A stretch of DNA of 64,000 nt, taken from NCBI GenBank assembly GCA_964017145.1, contig OZ024844.1:1984001-2048000 (forward strand). The letters are read 5' to 3'. Shown piece after piece: positions 1 through 10,498 of this stretch. The position numbers were made by a program, and so were the translations under genes. The notes beneath the pieces are model-generated. The model did no database searches. It was given only the letters and a program-made list of their open reading frames with translations, and was not told the DNA's origin. Source of the stretch: Agrocybe praecox (taxonomy: Eukaryota > Basidiomycota > Agaricomycetes > Agaricales > Agrocybaceae). Position 1 is the stretch's first letter, and every line of letters starts with the position of its first letter.

Positions 1-511
1 ATGCTGTGAAATACAGTGACCACCTGCTTCTCCGGCATCTTTCCCACTCTGCAACTACTCCAACTTCATTCCATGTCGTGAACCTATACCTTCAAACGGA
101 CTTGTAGATGCTCTCCGATGGGCCAAAGCACCTTCGAATTTGCTATCCCTTACCCACATTCCTACATCGCCTGTAACATCATCTACCCCCATCATCGCCG
201 CAACCGCGCCCAGATTCCTTGCTATCATTTTTCTTTTCTTTGGATACTTTTTTTTTTCGCTTTTACCCCGGTTCTTTTTATCTCTATCTTTTAATGGTTC
301 TCTCTGAAGTCAATTTCGTGGAGAACCTTTTCTGTAGCTGTACATTATGTTTCTTCTTTTTATTTGCATATGTCACATAAAAGACTCTCTTAAACAATAG
401 CTCGGGATCAAGAAGGAATGGCTGTTGGCATCTTATAAGCTAAAGGCAGGAGGTATATGTCCCCGCCATCGTTGAGGCTGTGTGCAGCCCATGGTGACCA
501 AACACTACGAA
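1..511. other. gene-free left edge
   Basis: I see no coding exon here. The stretch holds T/C-rich tracts near 215-250 and 340-365 and ends at the stop codon of the thioredoxin gene on the minus strand. It is probably untranslated sequence of that gene and of a gene left of the window. Confidence 0.4.
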
Positions 512-1156
512 TTACAATGAGCTAAGAAACATTTCAACCTCTGCTTCATTTCGGGCGCCAACAAATTGTGAAATCGGCGCCCCATCACGGAACGCAATAA
601 CGGTGGGTAATGCACGGATCTGTGATTTTTATAGATATATTGTCAGGGACTTCTTTCGAAAGGAGAAGACGAAGATCATTGTGCAAGAAGGCACAGAAGA
701 GGGGAGAACGAACCTGGTATTTAGCACCGAGTATTTGACCGTCATCACTATCAATGTCGACTTTAACTAAATCGAATGGAAGACCGGTGGATCCCGCTTT
801 ATTGGGCTCGTTGGTCAGCTTTTCCACAACTGGTGCCAACTGGTGGCATGGCCCGCACCAGCTAAAATACATGCACAGTTAAACATAAGTAAGGTAAGAT
901 GAGAGGAAGAAAACCCACTCCGCGTGGAAATCGACAACAGCGATGCGGTCTTTATTGCTTATAGCTTTGTTGAATACCTAGGCATTGCAGAAGATCTTTA
1001 ATACAAAGGACCCTTTCAACTTGAACTATAAATCAGAGAAAAGCTGATTTGACTCACCGAAGCGTTTGCATTTGCATAGATGACTGCACGAGCAGGAGTT
1101 GTATGGAAAGCACAGACGGTACTCCTAGATGCCACGCTGTGTCGCATGGACGACAT
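512..1156 (-). CDS. mitochondrial thioredoxin
   Basis: Small disulfide reductase of about 140 residues in four exons. Spliced exons read V-V-D-F-H-A-D, then the redox site W-C-G-P-C, with the Asp codon split by the intron near 870-920. Next come K-V-D-I-D and the cis-Pro loop R-A-L-P-T. The protein ends in F-L-S-S-L with TAA at 512-514. The last exon is 512-619, and the intron before it is 620-713. The N-terminus (starting MSSMRHSVASRS) is rich in Arg, Ser and Ala, with R-A-V after T-T-P-A, as in a mitochondrial presequence, so the mitochondrial location is inferred. I chose ATG 1156. ATG 1147 is as good, and the reading frame stays open upstream to 1207. It is divergent from the cupredoxin gene at 1952. 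Confidence 0.85.
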
Positions 1157-1951
1157 AATTGACCGTTTTGAGGCATTTAGGCAACGATATCCCATGTTAA
1201 GTGCCATTTTCGAAATGTATTATATGTTGGATAGGTGTTGTAGTCAGGGTGTCCTTCCGGTATGGAAATTGCCGAGGATGATCTAATTTGTGTGTTTGTG
1301 TGTGTGCCAGACCCGATCGCAACTTAACCGCTACCTTGTCTAGTTTTTCATGTCCCATCCAAGCTCAATGCCCTACGTCCCTTTTGTCTCTTTTGAGGAA
1401 TGTTCCCTGGAGATATTTGCCTCACAACCGTGATGTATTGATCACCATTCCAGCGAAAGTGTCTCAGGACACTTTCCTCTTGGTGTGGGCCATTTAGCGC
1501 CTTGAATCGCCCAGGTATCTTGAAAGTAGCGGTATCTTTTAATATCGCTTTCCAAAGTCAGGCAATTTTTTCCCGCTTGCAGAGGCCATCAGAGCGCTGT
1601 ACATTCTATCCGTAACGGCCGTGTTGCCGAGGTAGTATCTCTATGTTATTCTTAATGATCAACACTATCGGTGTTTTCGAATGAGCTCGATGGGTTGTGT
1701 CTTTGTCTTTGCGGAAATCTATAGTCCTTGAAGGACGGGGTTGCTCAAACTCCTGGAGGATACTTAAACTGCCTGTTTTACAGAGCTCAAACTCATCACC
1801 CTTCTTTACTGTTACAGCTTTCAAAGTAATTCACAGTAAGGAATCCAGATTCTTGTTTAACCGACGATTTTTAACTCTTTTATTTTTCTAGGATACCTTA
1901 TCCATATAGATTATACACCTTTCCTCTGAAAGCTCCTGCCTGCCAGTCAAA
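1157..1951. other. intergenic, divergent promoter region
   Basis: Lies between the thioredoxin start (-) and the first cupredoxin (+). It contains a GT run near 1288-1305 and an AT-rich stretch with a weak TATA-like signal about 40 bases before the ATG at 1952. Short open frames at 1288-1497 and 1606-1891 have no recognisable content or splice logic, so I treat them as chance. Confidence 0.45.
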
Positions 1952-2868
1952 ATGCACTTTTCCGTAGCCGCCACCGCCCTTCTTTCTGCTGTTTTAGTTC
2001 AAGCTGCCGAACATGTCGTCAAAGTTGGCGAAAATGGAACAGTCAGTGAACCTGAATCTGTGCTTGTACTTTGCTGACCTCTTTTCATAGCTTACTTTTG
2101 ACCCTACCAACATCCAGGCTGTTGCCGGAGATATAGTGACTTTCCAGTTGTAAGCCTCTTCGATTTATGTTCATATCCCATTGAGTCTGATGTTGCATTC
2201 ATTCGTAGCCAGGCGAAGAATCACGTCAGCATCAAGTTTTTCTTGCCCATTCTTACTATCTTACCAACACAATATTCTATTTAGTCGGTGACTCAGTCAT
2301 CTTTCCCTAAACCGTGTACCAAATCCGGGACCATTGATTCTGGGTTCGAATTCGTTGCAGCCAATACCGCGGAAGCGGACCTCCCAGTTTTCCAAGTCAC
2401 GGTAAACGATACCAATCCCCTCTGGTTCTATTGCGCCCAGACGATCCCTGCCGTGTAAGTTACTTTTGCATGATTATTTATCCCTTCATTCATTTCTTGA
2501 ATTACCGATAGCCACTGTCAGCAAGGAATGGTCTTTGCTATCAATGCACCGGCCGACAAGTCGTTCTCTAGCTTCCAGGTGAATAACCTTTCCGACTATC
2601 TATACTCAAGTGCCCATATTTTTTTTTGTAGGACGCTGCAAAAGCAACCGCTGGCTCTGCATCTAACAGCTCGACCACGACCACTGGTGGCAATTCTACC
2701 ACCGCCACTGGTGGCACCAACTCTACCACTGGTTCCGGCAATTCCACCACTGGAAATGGAGGCGACGATGGCAACAATGACGATGGCAACGACAGTGGTG
2801 CCTTGAAACTTAATATTGGTGCTGCTGGCGCCTTCACAGTTGCTGCCCTTCTCGCTGCTTTCCTCTGA
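1952..2868 (+). CDS. GPI-type extracellular cupredoxin, copy 1
   Basis: Secreted blue-copper-like protein. It has a signal peptide (MHFSVAATALLSAVLVQAA), a plastocyanin-like domain, a Ser/Thr/Gly/Asn-rich linker, and a hydrophobic C-terminus (AAGAFTVAALLAAFL) after N-I-G that fits a GPI-anchor signal. Candidate type-1 copper ligands are all present: His in A-K-N-H-S, Cys in W-F-Y-C, then His and Met in H-C-Q-Q-G-M. There are at least five introns. One separates T-I-P-A-V from H-C-Q-Q-G-M (about 2455-2512) and is missing in the next gene. The family (extracellular serine-rich cupredoxins) is common in fungal cell walls. Its role in electron transfer or copper binding at the wall is inferred. 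Confidence 0.85.
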
Positions 2869-3482
2869 GCAAGTTAGCATCACACTCTTTCATAAGTCGG
2901 CTTTAAAAGATATGGCATCGAATTGGGGCATCCTGTGTATCTATGATACTTACTTGTTCAGGTTTAATTTAACATACCTTGTTCTGGTTCTCTCTCGTGT
3001 GACACTCAGTGTTCCTGCGCATTGGGTTGCGTTTCGCTGCAATCGATTGTTTGCTGTCTGCTGGCCCTGAGGCCTGACACACCACTCGTCTTAACCGGAG
3101 TATAAGATTCAACCTGTCTGATACGAGAAAAGATTCCGGCCACTCAGGTTACAGCATCATATCGCTTCTGTCTGATTCCTCCGTTTCATTGGCCAGAGAC
3201 TCACTTGTATCGCCTCTTATCCTCATCAGTGCCTAAAAATAACGTTGTTGTTATAGAGATTCTGTATCATGTCATTCAAGGTCCCGAGGATACATAAGGA
3301 GCGATTGTTGACACGACCAACTTCATCTCCTCCTTTCATCGAGTTGTATCGCTGAGCAGTGTAAGCCCTTGTCCCCTCCTACACTCAACTTTCAATTTAT
3401 TTATTTCTATTTAGGCTCTTAATTTCTTCCTTTCGTTCATTATCTCTTGCTAGTTCAAGACCATTCTCTTTAAAAAGGCATA
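2869..3482. other. intergenic between tandem cupredoxins
   Basis: 3' untranslated sequence of copy 1 and promoter of copy 2. A pyrimidine-rich leader (about 3370-3450) precedes the ATG at 3483. No coding sequence seen. Confidence 0.45.
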
Positions 3483-4444
3483 ATGCGCACTTCTTTCGTA
3501 GCAACTGCTCTCGTTTCTGCTGTCCTTGTCCGGGCTGAGACTCATCTCGTGAAGGTTGGAGACGGCGGAGTAGGTTCCATGATGGGTCTCTTTCAGTTCA
3601 ATTCTCATATTCTCGTAGCTCGCTTTCAATCCTACCTCAATCACTGCTGTCGAGGGTGACACCATAGCGTTCCAATTGTAAGGCCTCGTGATTTTTATAT
3701 CCTAGGATAATCCTGATAGACCTTTCTTGTGACAGCCAGGCAAAGAACCATGTAAGTTCTCATGAGGTGCTACTCTTGCGGCTCTCTCATCTGCTGGCTC
3801 TTTCCCCAGTCCGTCACTCAGTCATCATTTCTGAGCCCATGTACTCCTGTGGCCGGAGGGGTTGATTCCAACTTCGTGAACGTCCCTGCTGGTTCCACAT
3901 CTCTCCCCCAATGGTCAATCACCGTCAACGATGTGTCTGCCCCTCTTTGGTTCTTCTGTAAGCAGGTTCCTCCTGCCCCTGCTCTGTCCCATTGTCAGTC
4001 AGGCATGGTCTTTGCCGTTAACCCTACGCAACAGAAGACTTTCGCCCAATTCCAGGTATATCAGTTCAACCATTCTCACTTACGCAAAGATTGACGATCT
4101 TATTACAGACAACCGCCAAGGCGTCAGCACCCGCAGGTGGCGCATCATCGACCAATGGCACCACTACTAGTGGTGGTACGACATCGACCAACGGCACCAC
4201 TACTAGTGGCACGACATCTACCAACGGCACCGCAACTGGGAGCGACGCTTCTGGAAGCACTATATCCGCCAGTGGCTCTACGACTGGGTCTACGTCGACC
4301 GGCTCTTCTGATAGCACGGGAAGCGGTACGGCAGATAACAGCAGCGCCAGCACGACTGGCGCACCTAGCAGTGCTATGAAGCTTGGCGGCAGTGCCGCTG
4401 GCATTATGACTGCACTTGCACTTTTCGTCTCCTTTGTCCTATAA
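3483..4444 (+). CDS. GPI-type extracellular cupredoxin, copy 2
   Basis: Tandem paralogue of the gene at 1952, same strand, 614 bp downstream. The signal peptide is MRTSFVATALVSAVLVRA. The cupredoxin core again has His (A-K-N-H-S-V-T-Q-S-S-F), Cys (W-F-F-C), His (S-H-C-Q-S-G-M) and Met. The linker is a tandem array of short Thr/Ser/Gly/Asn repeats at about 4140-4350, and the C-terminus is hydrophobic and GPI-like (ending F-V-S-F-V-L). The W-F-F-C to H-C-Q segment is one exon, whereas copy 1 has an intron there. The Ser/Thr tail is longer than in copy 1. Function is as for copy 1, by family. Confidence 0.85.
4140..4350 (+). repeat. coding Thr/Ser/Gly tandem repeat
   Basis: Imperfect repeats of a roughly 27-36 base unit coding for T-S-T-N-G-T-T-T-S-G inside the cupredoxin copy 2 linker. 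The unit caccactactagtggt recurs. Such stretches are likely O-glycosylated stalks and often vary in length between strains. Confidence 0.75.
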
Positions 4445-4810
4445 CACTTGGTAGTCGTTATGCCACATACTTATCATTAAGGAGAAATAGCTATATAATT
4501 AGTAATATATCTCTTTACAAGTTAACGAAACCAATCATTTTCGATTCCAACTAGATGAGAACTGAATGGGGAGGCCTGGTGATAGTTAAGATATCAAAAA
4601 ATCATGGAAAACGAACTTGGGAGGACCAGTGAGTGAAAGGCTGATTAGATAGTGATGCACTGTTGTCACTGTATGATGATGCATCGATGATGCCTGTCTG
4701 CCGATACTGCTGCAACGTTTGCCGAAGCGGGTTAGCACAGGAGCACGTTTACAGCGTTTCTACCTCCTTCATTACCTTCATCTATCTGCTGCGGTTCTGT
4801 TACTGCTCTC
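4445..4810. other. intergenic
   Basis: 3' region of cupredoxin copy 2 and promoter of the myotubularin gene. It holds a short gatgatgatgcatcgatgatg repeat near 4674-4692 and no recognisable gene. Confidence 0.4.
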
Positions 4811-7794
4811 ATGGATGCGATTCGGGTATCTAAGGTGCTTTTACTTGGTTGCCACACGCATTAGGAATACTTACATGCAATGGAACGCAACTGTGAAGGT
4901 AGAGCAAGTCATCTTCACCAAGTCTGGCTCGATTTCGAAAGGAACAGTCCATCTGACCGCTCACCATATCATCTTTCGATATGACGACGAAGAAGAGAAA
5001 GAAGTTTGGGTCAGCCTCGTTCTGTTGTCGGCGACCTTCCTGCTATTAACCCACCAGCAATCATAGATGCCCTATCCGTTGATATCTTTAGTCAACCGTC
5101 GTCCGCAGACACTCCAAGGGAAATCAGAGATCAACTTTCACACCAGAACTTTTGAATCATTCTCCTTGACATTTAACAAAGAGAATGAAGCGAGCGATGT
5201 CTTTGAAACTGTCAAAGAATTAACTGTGGCCAGTAAGTTCAAGTCCGCAGATCGTCATGCTTGGGTCCTTCTGATCTTATACAGCCTCTGTTACCCAGTT
5301 ATACGCGTTCTTTCACACACCTACACCTCCTTTTACTACTTCAGATGGATGGACTTTGTACTCGCCTCGAGATGAATACATTCGCATGGGGGTCGGTACA
5401 CGTTCAAAAGCATGGCGCTTTACGGATCTGAACAAAGACTATAGTGTGCGTTTCGCGTTATCTAAAGAGCGCCCACCTTAACACCCTTGCAATACAGTTT
5501 TGTCCCACATATCCATCACGTCTAGTTGTCCCGACAAGGATTAGTGATACGACCCTTCAATATGCATCGAAATATCGAAGCAAATGCAGAATACCTATAT
5601 TAAGCTATCTTCATTGGGCCAACTTTGTAAGATATCTGCACTTCCTACCCTTTCTTAATCAAACCCATGTCTTTGTATCATATAGGGAAGTATTACGCGT
5701 TCTAGTCAGCCTATGGTCGGGCTGTCACAGAACCGTTCAGTGCAAGACGAAAAACTCATCGAGGCCATCTTCCAATCTCACTGGTCTCCGGAATCCCGTG
5801 TCGCAAATGCCAATGTTTATGGCGCAACTCCAACTAACCTCATAGTTGATGCCCGGCCTACGGTCAACGCAGTTGCCAACACAGCCAAAGGCGCCGGTAC
5901 GGAGAATATGGATTATTACAAGGAAGGCAAAAAGATTTACCTCGGAATCGATCATATCCATGCAATGCGAGAATCTCTGGCCAAAGTTGTCGAAGCTCTT
6001 CGCGACGCTGATCAATTACTCGCAAGTATCAACAACGACCTACCAGAACAGACCCCCGGGCTGGCGGTTTTGGACAAGCAGGCTCTACGGCGATCAGGCT
6101 GGCTTCGACATATTGCCGCTATCATAGAGGGGACTCTCATCATAACCAAGAACGTCCATGTGAATTCATCGCATGTATTGATTCATTGCTCTGACGGATG
6201 GGACAGAACATCTCAATTATCTGCACTATCTCAGCTTTGCCTTGATCCTTTCTATCGCACGATACGAGGTTTTGAAATCCTTATCGAAAAGGATTGGCTT
6301 TCGTTCGGCCACAAATTTTTGGACCGTTGCGGGCACCTGTCATCTGACAAGTTTTTCTTGTCCCCCTCTGGCGATGCAAACTCGGGGAGCGGCGCAGATG
6401 CAGCGCAAGCCTTTCTTGCTTCAGTGCAAAATAAATTCAGCTCCCAAAATCACATAAAGGAAACAAGCCCGGTGTTTCATCAGTTCTTGGAGTCTGTCAG
6501 ACAACTCCAGAGGCAGTTCCCTGAACGCTTCGAATTCAACGAGCGTTTTTTGCGTCAACTCTATTACCACTTATACTCCTGCCAATTTGGCACGTTCATT
6601 TTCAATTGTGAACGAGAACGTAAGATAGGCGACGGCACCAACCCACCACCTTGTGAATCTACAATCAGCGTGTGGGACTACTTCAACTCTTCCGCAGAAA
6701 TGGCTCTCAATCGCAACGATGCTTATGACCCTTCGTTAGACGATCCCTCTAGGCGGACGACAGACGCCGATATGGGTGTGCTCCTCCCCAACCCCAAGGA
6801 TGTTCGCTTTTGGCATGAATTATATGGACGGGGGGACGAAGAGATGAATGGAAGATTTACTGTACCACAAACTCGCGATACCGAGCTTCTGGGACCAGTC
6901 GACAACACCGAAGATGATCCAGTTTCACAAAAATTAGCGGCAAATGATAATCTTCAAAGCTCCCCGTCAAAACCGACGATCGTGCTGGGAGATGGGATGT
7001 CTAGCTCGTTAAATGTTCCGCCGACTAGTAGTAGAAAATCCTCACCGGGTTTTGCTTCTAGTCTGCGAGAATTATCTTCTTCTTTGCCAGAACTCGGCAC
7101 CTCGCGAGCTGGACCAAGTAGAAGCTCCAATACTACACCCACACCTTTTAACTCGTCAAGATCTGGACAGCCAGCGGCAACACCAGCAAATTCACCTATT
7201 TGGTCCCGTGCAATGCCCCCAGAACTACTATCAGGATCTGGGGTTAAATCTGTGTGGGGCAAGCTTTCTTCCAACGCGTCTGCTGCATTTTCGGTTGTTC
7301 AAGATGCCTATTCTGGTGTGGCTAAAGATCTGATGAATACAGGTACAAGTATTGGCGGCAGCGAAGATTCTTCAGAAAGAACTTCAGAATTGCGAGGTAG
7401 AGAAACCATTAGTGCTTGGGGACAGGACCATTCAAGTTCTCGATCGCCGCAGCCACGTTCAGCAAATCCTCCCAATATCAACTTGAGTAATCCTTGGGCG
7501 ACAACGTCGCAGCCCAGCCGCCATCTTTCTCCATTCGAAGAGAATCCATGGGGCACTCCCATTGAACCAGAACCGCCGTCTACCACTGAAGTATCTGCGA
7601 CTCCGGCTGTTACCTCAACAAGTGACCTACCTCTTGACCCAACCGTTGCTACCATTCCCTCGTATCGCAAGCCGACGGGAGGGTCTACCATCTCTTCCCA
7701 GGGACGTAAATCACCTAAAACGACTCCCTCTGTTTCCCATTCTCCGCCACCAAAATCCTTCGACAGTGACCCTCTCGGAGTTGGACTCCTATAA
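4811..7794 (+). CDS. YMR1: myotubularin-family phosphoinositide 3-phosphatase
   Basis: Dephosphorylates PI3P and PI(3,5)P2 on endosomal and vacuolar membranes (family knowledge). The N-terminal PH-GRAM domain starts at ATG 4811. Exon 1 codes for only MDAIRVSK (4811-4834). A 64-base intron (4835-4898) then joins V-E-Q-V-I-F-T-K-S-G in frame. The next exons give P-Y-P-L-I-S-L-V and F-T-S-D-G-W-type PH-GRAM and phosphatase N-terminal blocks. The active-site P-loop C-S-D-G-W-D-R-T lies at 6187-6210 with both catalytic Cys and Arg, so the enzyme should be active. The last exon (from about 5690) also codes for a long Ser/Pro-rich tail, probably disordered, with N-P-W motifs near its end. Total about 880 residues. 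Confidence 0.9.
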
Positions 7795-8561
7795 GCTACA
7801 GTCAATTTTATATTAGAGGCATATATTATACATCGACGTAAGATTATATTGGCAGTCCGAAACCAATGAAATCAGGCTAGCTAACTAATTCATGAATCGA
7901 TCATCGGAAAGTCAGCGTTTGCTATCAGCGAGTTTTCAGTCGACATGCATATTTGAGAACGTTCCCGACGACAGTCCATGTTTCCGACTGCCTCTATAGC
8001 ACCACTCGGAGGGCGTCTGTTGCCACCACCATTTCCGCCTGAAATGCCCTTGTCTCCAGTCCGAATGTCCCAGTGGACTACTCGTAGTAGTAGTTTTGTT
8101 CGGAGAGAATGGTGGGGTTTGACATAGGGACGATGAGAGGGTACTGGGTAACAAAAATTCCGCTGCGTACGACCAAAATATTGAATTTGGGAATACGCAC
8201 AGAACTACTCCCAAATTGTGGTGAATTCAGTATCTAATAGGAAAGGGGTAGTACCATCACTATAGTTAATCCGTCTAATCGCGTGTTCATTGCAACAATA
8301 AATCCGATTTTATAGAATTATGATTCGATATCCATTTTTAATGTTGCCGGAATTAGTAGGGATTAGCGGCCAATCAAGGTGTAGCGTAATTTTTGCTAGT
8401 ACCACTTCAGAAAAAGATTGCTGTGGATTGACGAGATGGCGTGATATGGAATGATAGGATTACATAAGCAACGACTTCTTAATAAATTTGTTTTGAAAAT
8501 CCAATCCCTGCATCCCATCACATCCCCATCTTTTCTTCACTTTCTCCCTCATCCTAAACAA
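7795..8561. other. intergenic, promoter of SAM synthetase
   Basis: No gene seen. The last 50 bases before the ATG (about 8511-8556) are strongly pyrimidine-rich, as in leaders of highly expressed fungal genes. A reverse-strand open stretch at 7936-8214 lacks family features. Confidence 0.45.
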
Positions 8562-10027
8562 ATGGCTGGAAACGGACAAGCTGTTCGCGCTGCTCTTGCG
8601 CCAGGTCACTTCCTCTTCACCTCAGAGTCTGTTGGTGAAGGTCACCCCGGTACGTTCTCGGTGGGCGCTTCTAGTTATGGGCCAAGCTCATCTTGTTGTC
8701 AGATAAAATCTGTGACCAGGTCTCCGATGCCATTGTATGTATTTGAATCCTTATTTTCCTCTTTTTTTCTGAGCCTTTTTCCCCCTGTTTAGCTCGATGC
8801 CTGCCTTGCAGAGGATCCCTTCTCCAAGGTTGCCTGCGAGACTGCCTCCAAGACTGGTATGATCATGGTCTTCGGTGAAATCACCACCAAGGCAAAACTC
8901 GACTACCAAAAGGTTATCCGTGACACCATCAAGCAGATTGGCTACGATGACTCTTCCAAGGGTTTCGACTACAAGACTTGCAACATCTTGGTCGCTATTG
9001 AGCAGCAATCCCCCGATATTGCTCAGGGATTGGACCACGGTTCCCTCGAAGACCATGGTGCTGGTGACCAGGGTATCATGTTCGGATATGCCACGGACGA
9101 AACCGAGGAATACATGCCTTTGACTATCATGCTTGCCCACAAGCTCAACGCCGCTATGGCTGTCGCCCGTCGCTCAGGTGAACTTGGCTGGCTCCGCCCT
9201 GATTCCAAGACCCAAGTCACCATCGAATACAAGAAGGAAGGTGGTGCTACCATCCCCCTGCGCGTCGACACTGTCGTTATTTCAACCCAACATGCTGAAG
9301 AAATCTCTACTGAGGATCTCCGCAAAGAAATCCTTGAGAAGATTGTCAAGCGTGTCATTCCCGCCAACCTCCTAGATGAGAACACTATCTACCACGTGCG
9401 TTTGTATTAATCTTTCTCCTTGACGTGTTGTAACAAGATTGCTTTTTAGATCCAACCTTCCGGCCGCTTCGTCATCGGTGGACCTCAAGGTGATGCTGGT
9501 TTGACTGGCCGCAAGATCATCGTCGACACCTACGGTGGATGGGGTGCTCACGGAGGAGGAGCTTTCTCCGGAAAGGATTTCTCCAAGGTCGATCGTTCAG
9601 CAGCATACACTGCCCGCTGGATCGGTAAGCTATATTAGTTGTCAGTATTCCGTGATAAGTTCTCAATATTTGTTTTCAGCTAAATCACTCGTCGCTGCTG
9701 GCCTTGCTCGTCGCGCACTCGTTCAACTCTCATACGCCATTGGTGTTGCTGATCCCCTTTCCATCTACGTCGACACCTACGGTACCGGCAAGAAGACCGA
9801 TGAAGAGTTGGTCGCTATCATCCGCAACAACTGGGACCTCCGCCCTGGTGTCATTGGTATATTGTTTTTGTCCGTGTCACGGCCAGAATTTATTCTGATT
9901 TTTTTTTTTTTTTTTTGCAGTCCGTGAACTCGACCTCCAAAAGCCCCAATACCTTAAGACTGCTTCCTACGGTCACTTCGGTAACCCCGACTACACATGG
10001 GAGAAGCCCAAGCAATTGAAGCTTTAA
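8562..10027 (+). CDS. SAM2: S-adenosylmethionine synthetase
   Basis: Makes S-adenosylmethionine from methionine and ATP in the cytosol. It feeds methyltransferases such as NOP2 and the Methyltransf_16 protein in this window, as well as polyamine synthesis. About 395 residues in five or six exons. The N-terminal [12 protein letters not shown] has its final Asp codon split by intron 1, which begins gtacgt after 8650. Signature 1, [12 protein letters not shown], is at about 9060-9100. Signature 2, G-G-G-A-F-S-G-K-D, is at about 9553-9580. The intron before the last exon ends in a run of 17 T. The stop codon follows K-Q-L-K-L. Codon use is C-ending and biased, which fits high expression. The symbol is by homology; yeast has two copies. 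Confidence 0.96.
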
Positions 10028-10498
10028 ATGGCCCTCGGGTTCTAGCTGCTTGATCTGTCCTATCTATTCATGTCCATCTTGTTTTCTGCTTGCATCGGAA
10101 GTTCATCCTTCCGCACACTCATTTCTCACATCGCATTGTTTCATAGATACCAATTGTAATGACCACCAACATCCTGACACGACCCGTCCTTATTCACCAT
10201 AGCTTTGTTGTGGATTGTAGATTAGGCACTAATGCCTTAGCGTATAAACATTAAAAAAAGTAATATGTAGTATGTAGAGAAATACACCGCGCTCAACCGC
10301 AACACATCGACAATGATAGGACGCGACGCGTTTTGAGACACGTGGGTGATAAGTTTAGAAGGTAGGACTTAGTAATAATAAGGTGCTCGTAGTGGAGATG
10401 ATCGATTTAAATTTTTTTGGAAGATGTTCCGTCTTCGATCTTTCGTCCGTACATCCAACACCATTCAGAAAGAGGGCTCACCGTATCGATAAAGGACA
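10028..10498. promoter_or_regulatory. SAM synthetase 3' region and ADE4 promoter/leader
   Basis: Contains an ACGCGT (10326-10331) and a CACGTG E-box (10339-10344), about 155-170 bases before the ADE4 start. Two upstream ATGs at 10398 and 10424 would open short upstream frames if the transcript begins before them. Factor binding is inference from core motifs only. Confidence 0.35.

Noticed and set aside
7308..7805. 165-codon open frame on the minus strand in the YMR1 tail
   Set aside because: Antisense shadow of the Ser/Pro-rich coding region.
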